From Desulfobacula sp. (lineage in GTDB: Bacteria; Desulfobacterota; Desulfobacteria; Desulfobacterales; Desulfobacteraceae): DNA of 55,424 nucleotides. Location of the stretch: the NCBI RefSeq assembly GCF_014237455.1, contig NZ_JABZFL010000076.1:1-55424 (forward strand). The letters are read 5' to 3'. The position numbers and the translations under genes are program-made. The notes below the pieces were generated by a model. It was not told the origin of the DNA and did no database searches. It worked only from the letters and a program-made list of their open reading frames with translations. Positions 8,866 to 16,318 of the stretch are shown here, piece after piece (position 1 is the first letter of the stretch; every line of letters starts with the position of its first letter).

Positions 8866-9405
8866 TCAAATTTTTAATTTTATATCCAGCACCGGAGTCC
8901 CGCTGACGGCATCCAGTCCTTTAACAAACAATGTGGTGCCCTTGATATCCAGGAGACTTACATCCTGGATCCCGATCCTTGAGAGCCTGTCCGGGGTCCG
9001 GGAGGCAAACACCCCGACCTGTTTGCCGTCAATTCCCCGCTTAAAGAATGTCTTAACCGAACGGGATTTATGCAGATAGTAAACTATTGTAATCTCGGGT
9101 TCCTGGTCAAGCCCGGACATAAACCGCTTTTGGGAAGGTAACAGCTCGATTTTAGAAACCGTGTCAGTCCCTTTTCTTCCAAACGGTGTGTGGTCCCTTT
9201 CGAGATTGTTGTTTACAATTCCAATGGGGTAGATAGTGACAGGTGAACCATTTCCAAAAAGACATTTTCGGCACACTTGCCGGTTGTCGATGGTGAATAG
9301 ATCTTCAGTGTTGCAGGCTAAGTTGCACTCAGAACAGTGGATTGTCTTATTGTTTTTTGATTCGATGCTGATATCCTTTATAATAGATCCTTTTGCTTTT
9401 TTCAT
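8866..9405 (-). CDS. TrmO/TsaA-like (UPF0066) methyltransferase with N-terminal zinc ribbon
   Basis: Residues from about 55 onward match the UPF0066/TrmO beta-barrel: the opening IYPIGIVNN, the segment FMSGLDQEPEITIVYYLHKS, and the signature VFASRTPDRLSRIGI followed by GLDAVSGTPVLDIK. Known TrmO N-methylates t6A in tRNA using SAM. Ahead of this domain is a CxxC...CxxC pair (CSECNLAC and CRKCLFG), probably a zinc ribbon, which ordinary TrmO lacks. At 179 residues it is close to the size of bacterial TrmO. The signature varies from the usual SPFRPNPIG, so substrate specificity may differ. Confidence 0.75.
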   Translation of the reverse strand: MKKAKGSIIKDISIESKNNKTIHCSECNLACNTEDLFTIDNRQVCRKCLFGNGSPVTIYPIGIVNNNLERDHTPFGRKGTDTVSKIELLPSQKRFMSGLDQEPEITIVYYLHKSRSVKTFFKRGIDGKQVGVFASRTPDRLSRIGIQDVSLLDIKGTTLFVKGLDAVSGTPVLDIKLKI

Positions 9406-9438
9406 TTTTTTTACAATATGATAAATTAAACATTGAAT

Positions 9439-10374
9439 TCAAGATTTTTCTACCCTGGGAAAAAAGAATGCTTGAAAGCCTTTCGTGGTAGCCTTCCCCT
9501 CTGCATAATCCTGATGCCATCCCAAAGGGACCGGAATTTTTTCATAAAGCGTTTTTCTTTCAGCCTCTAGAAGGCGACGCGGTGCTCCCATGAAATCAGC
9601 CGCACAGAGAGCCCGGCGGCCGGATTTGAATAAAAGACTGTCCAACCACTGCAGCCCTTCAAGGCTTCGCATCAGGTGATGGTCGAGAATCAGTATGTCC
9701 ATCGAACCGGCCAACCGTACTGCGTTTTGCCAGGCCCGGTTACGCAACTTTGAACTCAGTTGTTCAAGGTAGAGCGGCGGGCCGCCGGCCAGCAGTATAT
9801 CCGGCTGCCACTCAAGAACAAGATCAACGGTGTCGTCATCCAGAAGCTGAATGTCCGAGGTGTGCACAAACACAGTGTCATCCTCAATCCGGGTCATGAT
9901 CACCCTTTCGTTGCGCTCTGTTTTCTCTCCATGGGGCACGGGCACGGAAAAACGCAGTGGACCAACTCCCGGTGTCCCCTCCTGCCATCGAGCATCCAGC
10001 CGTTCTTTGAGGGCTGCAGATCTTTTTCGTTCCTTGGCAGTTAAAAAATCGGGTGATTTTGTCCAGATCCGGACCCCGGGATTCAAATCGGCCACCAAGG
10101 CGGCATCCAGTTGATAGGGGTTTGCATTCACCAGAGGGACATGGTCGCCATGAAAATGGCTGAAAACAATGTCCGTGGCAAGTCTCCAGGCCTGTATGAT
10201 TTTTCCCCGGATTACCTCGCCCTCCGCCACCTGAGCCGGGTGCGGTGCCTGGCCCTTACGAAGGAACCCCAGGGCGATCCCGGGATCAATAAGAATTTTT
10301 TGTTCGGCAACAGTAACAAAACAACACAGTCCCCGGACACCCAGTGATTCAGCGCCGATAATCTCTATTTTCAT
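9439..10374 (-). CDS. UPF0282 metallo-beta-lactamase-fold hydrolase
   Basis: The 311-residue protein opens with the UPF0282 N terminus (IEIIGAESLGVRGLCCFV). It has the MBL-fold metal motif FSHFHGDHVPL, later HTSDIQLLDD, and ILDHHLMRS. UPF0282 proteins, common in archaea and some anaerobes, are metal-dependent hydrolases of unknown substrate. The last codons (GFQAFFFPRVEKS) are repeated, with the same flanking DNA, in a scar at 20867-20928. It lies 33 bp upstream of the TrmO-like gene on the same strand. Confidence 0.75.
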   Translation of the reverse strand: MKIEIIGAESLGVRGLCCFVTVAEQKILIDPGIALGFLRKGQAPHPAQVAEGEVIRGKIIQAWRLATDIVFSHFHGDHVPLVNANPYQLDAALVADLNPGVRIWTKSPDFLTAKERKRSAALKERLDARWQEGTPGVGPLRFSVPVPHGEKTERNERVIMTRIEDDTVFVHTSDIQLLDDDTVDLVLEWQPDILLAGGPPLYLEQLSSKLRNRAWQNAVRLAGSMDILILDHHLMRSLEGLQWLDSLLFKSGRRALCAADFMGAPRRLLEAERKTLYEKIPVPLGWHQDYAEGKATTKGFQAFFFPRVEKS

Positions 10375-10461
10375 GCTAAAGTCACCTTTTTAACAATTTG
10401 TAAAAATAATTTTTACGGTGGACCCCATTGTTCGTTTTCTGGGGAAGGATTTGATGCCGGG

Positions 10462-11325
10462 TCAACCTCTTTTTGTTATAGATGTATTCTGTACTTTTTC
10501 TTCATCTTCATAAGAAATTAACAATCTCATTTTTTCTGGTGTATATGGCGCATTTTTATTTATAGGAATTTGCCAGGGAGGCAACACCCAATCTGAATCC
10601 GCCATAAATTCATCTAAAGACACCCATTCAATATTATGAGTTGTATTATCCCAAAATTCTATCCACATATCATGCCATGGTTTCAAATATCCGCCAATCC
10701 AAGTATGTGAAACGGGTGTTATTTTATGGTAAATGCCATATCTTATTTTTTCTTTGTCTGTTAATGGTTCAAGCGCCCTATCTAATTCATCTCTCATGTC
10801 CTGAGGTGTTCCTGCTCTTTCAAAAAAAGAATAATCACAAAGACTGCCATATTTAAAAGTCGCTATTGGAATATTGGAAATAGATAGAATTTTTGTATTA
10901 TACCCTTCAGGTTGATATACCGTTGCCTTGGTGTCTGTTGTGCCGCGAGAAGTAATATAAGGAATGCCTAATTCTTCAGCAACTCTAAGTGTTGTCATAT
11001 CTGAGGCCATATAGCGAGAAGATATAATTCTAACGGGAATACCCGTACAAGCTTCTATATTTTTCGTCATATCAATAATTCTTTTCTTTTGGACCTCATA
11101 AGGAATATCCCAAAAAGGAGCTTCAACATTTGTCCCAACTATTTCCACCCCCTTTTTAATGACCGCCTTGATATTGTCACAATTATCCTTAACAAATTCA
11201 GGTGTAACCATTAAAAGTCCATTAATATTTCTTTTTTCCATTTCATTTGTAAAATTCTGCAAACCCACCGTATCTTTAAATTCAATCAGAATCATAATAC
11301 CTTTGGCTTTTTGATCTTCTTGCAT
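10462..11325 (-). CDS. polysaccharide-deacetylase-like (NodB-fold) protein
   Basis: The protein has the layout of a NodB-type barrel: an initial strand (IMILIEFKD), the segment NINGLLMVTPEFVKDN, a strand with EIVGTNVEAPFW, and IRIISSRYMASDMTTLRVAEELGIPYITS near the middle. Later it has HTWIGGYLKPWHDMW. The usual metal-binding Asp-Asp and HxxxH are not clear, so a degenerate or divergent member is likely. I take ATG at 11325; a TTG at 11328 is equally close to the AGGAGG ribosome binding site. The assignment is by fold-like pattern only. Confidence 0.5.
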   Translation of the reverse strand: MQEDQKAKGIMILIEFKDTVGLQNFTNEMEKRNINGLLMVTPEFVKDNCDNIKAVIKKGVEIVGTNVEAPFWDIPYEVQKKRIIDMTKNIEACTGIPVRIISSRYMASDMTTLRVAEELGIPYITSRGTTDTKATVYQPEGYNTKILSISNIPIATFKYGSLCDYSFFERAGTPQDMRDELDRALEPLTDKEKIRYGIYHKITPVSHTWIGGYLKPWHDMWIEFWDNTTHNIEWVSLDEFMADSDWVLPPWQIPINKNAPYTPEKMRLLISYEDEEKVQNTSITKRG

Positions 11326-11374
11326 CAATTTAGTCCCCTCCTTGTTTGTTCACAAATTTTCTTGTTTCACTGAC

Positions 11375-11402
11375 ATTGAACGCAAACATCTGCGGCTTGT
11401 CA
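11375..11402 (-). repeat. half attC-like site (site 4)
   Basis: Only the right half of the element is present on the minus strand: GACAAGCCGCAGATG, then TTTGCGTTCAAT. The opening TCAAC box and left stem are replaced by aldolase pseudogene sequence. Confidence 0.5.
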
Positions 11403-11651
11403 CCATGCTGGGTAGAATTTCAGGTTCAATGATAGGAACAAGCCCTTTGTCCACTTTTATGCCCGGGATAATACCTTTGTCTGATAAAATTTTTGAAAAA
11501 GGCGTGCCGTTTGCAGCAGATTGCCTTTGCCCGGGGCAACCATGGCCCTGGCAGTCTCTTCCAGTTCTTTAAGGATGGTGTCGTTTTCTTGGAGGAAGCC
11601 GCTATGCGGTGGAAAAATTTTGAAATCGTGTATACTCTTCAAATGACTCAA
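11403..11651 (-). pseudogene. class I fructose-bisphosphate aldolase remnant
   Basis: Three pieces of a class I aldolase remain. ELEETARAMVAPGKGNLL is the N-terminal helix and loop. In another frame follows NGTPFSKILSDKGIIPGIKV, ending with DKG, which is the conserved segment before the lysine region. Fused directly after DKG comes LVPIIEPEILP, the strand that normally lies about 80 residues later. The gene has thus suffered a frame-changing deletion and a second internal deletion, and it then runs into half of an attC-like site. It cannot encode an active enzyme. Confidence 0.7.
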
Positions 11652-11692
11652 TAAAGGGTCACAATTTTCACAAAAGGAGTATACTCATGAAT

Positions 11693-12193
11693 TTAGCCTT
11701 GAGGGTATTGCTTACAATATTCGTAGAGAGTCATACTTGTGGCTGTTGCTGCGTTGAAACTGTGGGGAAGACCATAGACAGGGATTTCTACTACATCATC
11801 TAGCACTTCAAGGACATCGGGTGTCAAGCCTGTTCGCTCGTTACCTATTACAAGGGCGGATCTTCGTAGAAATGCATAGTCATGCATACTTACAGAATTT
11901 GTAGCTTGTTCTAGCCCCACTAATCTGTAGCCTTCTTTTCGTAGCTTCAGAAGAACGGGTTTTAGAGTTCTATGAACAGACACCTCTAACTCTTCAGCGC
12001 CATCTCTTGCGATTTTTGAAATAAGGCTAGCATTACCAGTCAATACAAGTTTCTCAATGGCACAGGCACTTGCTGTTCGAGCAATCGTTGAAATATTCAC
12101 ATTGCTACGCATTGGCGCACAGGCAACAATAATTTCACGACCACGAGTCAGGTTAGAGCCGGTCTTATGGCGCTGATGTTCAAATTGACTCAT
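11693..12193 (-). CDS. SpoU/TrmH-family RNA 2'-O-methyltransferase
   Basis: The 166-residue protein contains the SPOUT motifs in order: NISTIARTASACAIEKLVL, then ALVIGNERTGL, then IPVYGLPHSFNAATATSM, which form the trefoil-knot SAM site. There is no N-terminal substrate-recognition extension, so it is a minimal TrmL/TrmH-like enzyme probably acting on tRNA. Its start codon overlaps the stop of truA by four bases, so the two RNA-modification genes are translationally coupled. Confidence 0.85.
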   Translation of the reverse strand: MSQFEHQRHKTGSNLTRGREIIVACAPMRSNVNISTIARTASACAIEKLVLTGNASLISKIARDGAEELEVSVHRTLKPVLLKLRKEGYRLVGLEQATNSVSMHDYAFLRRSALVIGNERTGLTPDVLEVLDDVVEIPVYGLPHSFNAATATSMTLYEYCKQYPQG

Positions 12194-12993
12194 AACAAAG
12201 CTCCCTCTCCAAGTTTTTTGGTTAAGTCATCTTGAGAATAAAACACTTGTTCTAGATAAAGACCAGATGCTGGAGCAGTTCCTGGCGAGGCTTTCCTGTC
12301 TTTGGCTTTTATGATGCGGTATAGATCATTACGATGATAACGACCCTCTCCGACTTTGACGATGGCTCGAACGATATTTCTCACCATTTTATACAGAAAC
12401 CCATTAGCATAAATATCAAAAGTTATTAATGGCAGCTCCTCAAACATTACTGCCTTACTTACAGTGCGAGTGGTAGATTTTTGCTTAAAATTTGGACGGG
12501 TAGCAAACGAAGAGAAATCATATTCTCCTTCAAAAACAGAACATGCATCAATCATAGCCTCGACATCTAATGGCTCTTTAACATGCCAAACTCGCCCTGC
12601 GCGGTTCTCTGGAAGTTTCCTCTCATTCCAGATAACATATCGGTAATGTTTAGCTATAGCACTGTCACAGGCATGGAAATCAAGCGGTACAGACTCAACA
12701 TCTACTACTCGAATATTTTCACTAAGAAAATCATTACAACTTTCCTGAATATCACCAACCTGAATGGCAGAAGGCAAGTTAACACTCACCACTTGACCGT
12801 TTGCATGTGCCCCCCGATCTGTCCGACCAGAACCTTTCACAGCTACGCGAGTACCGAATCCCTGCTCTATGGCATTTTCTATGGCATATTGAAGAGTTGG
12901 TTTGTCACCATGACGCTGCCAACCAAAGTAGTTTTGTCCGTCATAGGAAAGTGTAATTTTAAAATTATTAACATTAAGGTCTGGCTGTGACAT
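12190..12993 (-). CDS. truA: tRNA pseudouridine synthase A
   Basis: The motif GSGRTDRGAHANGQV contains the catalytic Asp of the TruA family. Other family landmarks are LSYDGQNYFGWQRH at the N terminus, VWHVKEPLD, the FATRPNFKQKSTTRTV stretch, and FLYKMVRNIVRAI near the end. TruA modifies U38-40 in tRNA anticodon arms. I set the start at ATG 12993 (MSQPDLN), giving 267 residues, because the earlier candidate is a TTG overlapping its own purine-rich ribosome binding site. The gene overlaps the SpoU-type gene downstream by four bases. Confidence 0.9.
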   Translation of the reverse strand: MSQPDLNVNNFKITLSYDGQNYFGWQRHGDKPTLQYAIENAIEQGFGTRVAVKGSGRTDRGAHANGQVVSVNLPSAIQVGDIQESCNDFLSENIRVVDVESVPLDFHACDSAIAKHYRYVIWNERKLPENRAGRVWHVKEPLDVEAMIDACSVFEGEYDFSSFATRPNFKQKSTTRTVSKAVMFEELPLITFDIYANGFLYKMVRNIVRAIVKVGEGRYHRNDLYRIIKAKDRKASPGTAPASGLYLEQVFYSQDDLTKKLGEGALL

Positions 12994-13118
12994 TTGGTAA
13001 TGATACTCCCTCAAAATGGCTGGTCGATGAATTCAAATAATTTACTTTATTAATTTGTAATTTTACCACAATTATAATGTGAAATGAAGAGAATATAAAA
13101 ATCCTAATAGAATAGGAG

Positions 13119-13226
13119 TTAGAACCCATCATGCCCTATTAAGGCAATAGGCTCACGACCTACCCTTTGGACAACGTCATTCAGTGTGTCAAATATTCTT
13201 CGATCATTAATTTCCCTGTCGAACAT
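13119..13226 (-). CDS. 35-codon ORF starting inside attC-like site 5, possible gene remnant
   Basis: The ATG is the CATG at the right end of attC-like site 5, and the ORF reads MFDREINDRRIFDTLNDVV and on to GHDGF before its stop. The composition (amphipathic helix, no low complexity) looks like a real C-terminal fragment of a protein, but I cannot identify the family. No ribosome binding site is visible. Confidence 0.3.
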   Translation of the reverse strand: MFDREINDRRIFDTLNDVVQRVGREPIALIGHDGF

Positions 13227-13267
13227 GAAAATCTGCAGTTTATCCGTCAGCATGTTCGTTGTTGAGT
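13218..13267 (-). repeat. attC-like site 5
   Basis: Minus strand: ACTCAAC at 13261-13267, GAACATG, the core CTGACGGATAAACTGCAG, then ATTTTCATGTTC, in which GAACATG pairs with CATGTTC. The box at the other end reads GTTCGAC. The core differs from site 2 at three positions. Confidence 0.6.
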
Positions 13268-13273
13268 TTTGTC

Positions 13274-13302
13274 CAACAAGAGTCAAATAGAGACTTGACC
13301 CC
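13274..13302 (-). repeat. 29-bp GGGGTC repeat, copy 1
   Basis: A 29-bp sequence, on the minus strand starting GGGGTCAAGTCTCTATTTGA and ending CTTGTTG, is identical to 48944-48972. Both copies lie just 5' of an attC-like site in cassette orientation. Related GGGGTCA-N-CTT starts occur before site 3 (near 8836) and near 4744. Confidence 0.75.
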
Positions 13303-13446
13303 TATTTCCTTATTAACTTGGCCTGACTAAAAATCAGCATCTCAATTGTTATATAATTTTTCATGCTAACATTTGAGTTCTGGCACCCCGACCGACAGGA
13401 AGGGAACAAGGGGCGGCAAACCTCTATTGGTCTGCTGCATGATTGA

Positions 13447-13887
13447 TTAAATATCAAATAGTTTTTTCGTCTGAACATAATTTGTACACTCCTTTGACCA
13501 TGGCAAATCGATTGTTATTTCCAGCGGATCATGGAGTTCTAGTGAGCAGTATTCAAAATCAACGGTTTGTTTATTTAAATTGGATGACCACGGCGTGTTC
13601 AAAACACCATTAATTGAAGGTATTTTATCTGAGATAGTAATCTTTATCACCTTTGTCCAGGGGATTAATACGGATGAAGTAAACCAGCTCAGTGGTATTG
13701 TATCTGAAAAAACTACACCGTCGTTGGAAAGGGATACTTTTTGTGTTTTTATTTCATAGGTATTCTTGGCAGTGAACCTGCATTTACCTATTAAGTACTC
13801 TGAAAAATTAAATTCCAGTTGCATTCGATATTTTGTTGAAACCCTGTATCTTTTTTTAACAATTTTCCAGTTACTAATAGCAGTCAT
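13447..13887 (-). CDS. hypothetical protein, possible bacterial PH-like domain
   Basis: The 146-residue protein has no motif I can name with certainty. The pattern of short beta strands with SWFTSSVLIPWTKVIKITISD in the middle resembles small cassette-borne proteins with a bacterial PH-like barrel, where LIPWSEI is typical. It has no signal peptide or membrane segment. About 180 bp of non-coding DNA with the 29-bp repeat follows before attC-like site 5. Confidence 0.6.
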   Translation of the reverse strand: MTAISNWKIVKKRYRVSTKYRMQLEFNFSEYLIGKCRFTAKNTYEIKTQKVSLSNDGVVFSDTIPLSWFTSSVLIPWTKVIKITISDKIPSINGVLNTPWSSNLNKQTVDFEYCSLELHDPLEITIDLPWSKECTNYVQTKKLFDI

Positions 13888-13944
13888 AATGAACCCTTAA
13901 TCTGAGTGATGTATTAGGTGAACGATCTTAATAGATTGCATGAT

Positions 13945-13995
13945 ATTTAACAACCTAAATCACCGGTGAAATCCGGTGCATGTTAGTTGTTGGGA
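13945..13995 (-). repeat. attC-like site 6
   Basis: Minus strand: TCCCAAC at 13989-13995, AACTAACATG, then CACCGGATTTCACCGGTG, a perfect 6-bp stem, then ATTTAGGTTGTTAAAT. The last seven bases, GTTAAAT, match the integron GTTRRRY box exactly. The outer arms AACAAC and GTTGTT also pair. Confidence 0.7.
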
Positions 13996-14067
13996 TTGGT
14001 TTGAAGTTCTTAGGGTGTCGTTTTTAATGGGGATACTCCTTGGCCCTGCTTGCCATTCAACAGAATT

Positions 14068-14850
14068 TCACTTTTTTTTATGGGCTTTAACTACCATTCT
14101 GTTGGTCATGGTGCCGTAATCTCCCTGTTCCTGGCGATCCATAAAATCTTTTTGAAAAGAGATGTCTGAAAATCCAATTGAGCTAAGTATTCCAGATATC
14201 TTTTCAGGGGTATAAAGACGGACACAATAGTTGTTCTCACGAAGGCAGCCTTTTTCTGTACAGGTTACAACCTCCCGACAATAGATCACATCGTGCTCCA
14301 GTTCACGGGTACGGGTCACCTCGATAGTATCTCCTACCTTATGAATAGAAATCGGTTTGAAATTTTTTAATACATATTTTTTGTCTGGAAGATCCACCAG
14401 CAATTCAGCTTTTGGCATGAGCAGGCGAAAGGTTTCTTTTAGGATTTTTTTGTTTTCTTTATCATGCGCAAAATATCCAAAAGATCCCCCCATGATGATA
14501 ACAGCACCAAAGCTTTCTTCAGCAAGCTTGGTGTCCCGTGCATCTCCCTGGACAAAAAAAGTATTTAGTTTTTGTTCATTGGCCTGTTGTTTCCCCATTT
14601 GGATCAGGTAGTCTGAATAGTCTAAAACGGTTACATTTGTGAATCCACGCCTGGAAAGTTCTACGGCGTGACGTCCCTGGCCGCCGCATAAGTCCAATAC
14701 AGGGGCAGATTTTTTCATACTCAGGGCGGTTTCAATAAAATCAACCTCGGTTTGAGTCAGAGTATCATCACATATGGACCTGCTGTCTGTCATAAGATAG
14801 ACAGCATCGAAAATGTTTTTCCACCAGTCAGTGTCTACTTGTATGGTCAT
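14068..14850 (-). CDS. class I SAM-dependent methyltransferase
   Basis: The 260-residue protein has a Rossmann methyltransferase core: motif I VLDLCGGQGRHAVELSRRG, the acidic residue in VTVLDYSD, FVQGDARD, and the post-motif strand GAVIIMGGSFGYF. Small-molecule or peptide substrates are typical for this subclass. It overlaps the ATP-grasp gene by four bases and is the last gene of the DUF885/ATP-grasp/methyltransferase operon. It is likely to modify the product of that ligase. Confidence 0.8.
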   Translation of the reverse strand: MTIQVDTDWWKNIFDAVYLMTDSRSICDDTLTQTEVDFIETALSMKKSAPVLDLCGGQGRHAVELSRRGFTNVTVLDYSDYLIQMGKQQANEQKLNTFFVQGDARDTKLAEESFGAVIIMGGSFGYFAHDKENKKILKETFRLLMPKAELLVDLPDKKYVLKNFKPISIHKVGDTIEVTRTRELEHDVIYCREVVTCTEKGCLRENNYCVRLYTPEKISGILSSIGFSDISFQKDFMDRQEQGDYGTMTNRMVVKAHKKK

Positions 14851-16271
14851 GCTATACCATCTACTGCGGATTTTTCATGGGCGCCAAAGCTGAAAATACC
14901 ATCCGATGCAAAAATGGCTGAAGAACCGTTCCATGGCTGTGACCGTGCAATCTCAAGTTCTTCGGGTTCGATTTTGATCATATGGTCCAGCTCATCATTT
15001 TTCCACATCTTTTCTAAAGTAAGACAATCCGCCCAGATTCCCCTACAATAGTTTTCAAGACGATCAATTTGACCCGGGGTGATCAGTCGTGGACGAAGGG
15101 CCATCTTAACGGGTCCTAAAAGATAGGTGAAATGATTATCCAAGGCCAACCCCTCCTGGAGTTCAACCACCTTGGCCACATGGTTGTAATCCATATTCAG
15201 AATCATTTTGTTGATCCGGTCCGTGGCTTCTGCAACACTTATATCTGACCTGAGTACAGCTATGGGTTGAAACCCGCCTCCGCTGCCCACATTGGTGGGT
15301 ACCTGACCGTATCGCCCCACGAACCCGAACATGTCATCGGCTCCAAACAGGCACCTGAAATCAGTCTGAAATGTGTTTAAAACAACACGTTGATTCGCTG
15401 TGTCCAGTTCTGGAATATCCTCGGCCCATAAAAAAAGCGGTACTTTTTTTTGTACAATATAAGACCCCTCTTTTATTGCGAGTGCAATTTCGTCATCAAC
15501 ATTGTCATGTATTCCTCCAACTCGAACACCCATACCTGAATACCCGCGTTCTGGTTTGAGTACCAAGTGCTCCCAGTTTTCACGGGTCCATTCCACAAGG
15601 TTGGATATGGGTTCTCCTTTTGGGCCGGTTGTCTGCCGCTGGAAAAAACGGCGGGTCCAGGGTGTACGTTCAATCGTTTCTTTGTGGAAGCAGGAGTTGA
15701 TGTCAGGATCAGTTATCACCTCAAACAAACTTTTAACATTAATAGGTTCCGTTCCCCTGGGATTGATGACACGGCCTTCCCGGACCGCCTGAAGTACCGG
15801 AGTGAGATCATGTTTTCTGTGGAGGGATAAAAGCACATCTGAATTAAAATCCATAAAAATAACAGATACAGGTCGTCCCTGAAAACAGACAATGTTATTT
15901 TTTAACTCCAGGGACTGAGGAGCCATGAGGGCGCCGGTAATATTGTCGACCCTGTTCAAGGCCCTAGCAAAATTCTGATTTTCCACAACATCTTCAAGGG
16001 TTTCTTCTTCAGCTACCACTGCAATCAGTCCAGGTTCATCTCCGTTTCTGGCACGGTGGGCCTCTACCAGCAAATTAACCAAACCATTTACCGGGGACAG
16101 GAGGGGGTCTATGAAATCCAGCTTGATTTCAGGATTTTCGTAAGTTAATAGTTTATCCCATACGGATTTACCGATTTCCTGGGTAATGCGTTGATAATCC
16201 CATCCACCCGGGCTGCCTAAATTCCATTCCGAATGATAACCCCAAAATTGTTCCGACTGATCCAAGCCCAT
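14847..16271 (-). CDS. ATP-grasp-fold ligase, possibly circularly permuted
   Basis: Residues 236-250 (LVLKPERGYSGMGVR) form an ATP-grasp phosphate-binding loop with Lys239. Upstream, residues 168-185 (RVINPRGTEPINVKSLFEVI region) and the strand SVIFMDFNSD resemble the arrangement in circularly permuted ATP-grasp proteins. The C-terminal third contains GSGGGFQPIAVLRSD. These enzymes join a carboxylate to an amine or thiol through an acyl phosphate. At 474 residues it is of normal size for the permuted type. Context, between a DUF885 protein and a methyltransferase with a four-base overlap, suggests a small peptide or amide product. The substrate is unknown. Confidence 0.65.
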   Translation of the reverse strand: MGLDQSEQFWGYHSEWNLGSPGGWDYQRITQEIGKSVWDKLLTYENPEIKLDFIDPLLSPVNGLVNLLVEAHRARNGDEPGLIAVVAEEETLEDVVENQNFARALNRVDNITGALMAPQSLELKNNIVCFQGRPVSVIFMDFNSDVLLSLHRKHDLTPVLQAVREGRVINPRGTEPINVKSLFEVITDPDINSCFHKETIERTPWTRRFFQRQTTGPKGEPISNLVEWTRENWEHLVLKPERGYSGMGVRVGGIHDNVDDEIALAIKEGSYIVQKKVPLFLWAEDIPELDTANQRVVLNTFQTDFRCLFGADDMFGFVGRYGQVPTNVGSGGGFQPIAVLRSDISVAEATDRINKMILNMDYNHVAKVVELQEGLALDNHFTYLLGPVKMALRPRLITPGQIDRLENYCRGIWADCLTLEKMWKNDELDHMIKIEPEELEIARSQPWNGSSAIFASDGIFSFGAHEKSAVDGIA

Positions 16272-16318
16272 TTTTTCCTTTTTTTAACTGTTGCTTATGA
16301 AAATATTGTAATCTATCG

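Noticed and set aside
13300-13446. Another recombination site in the gap after the PH-like gene
   Set aside because: It shares CCCCTTGTTCC and GCCAGAAC with 3644-3712 but the arms do not pair well.
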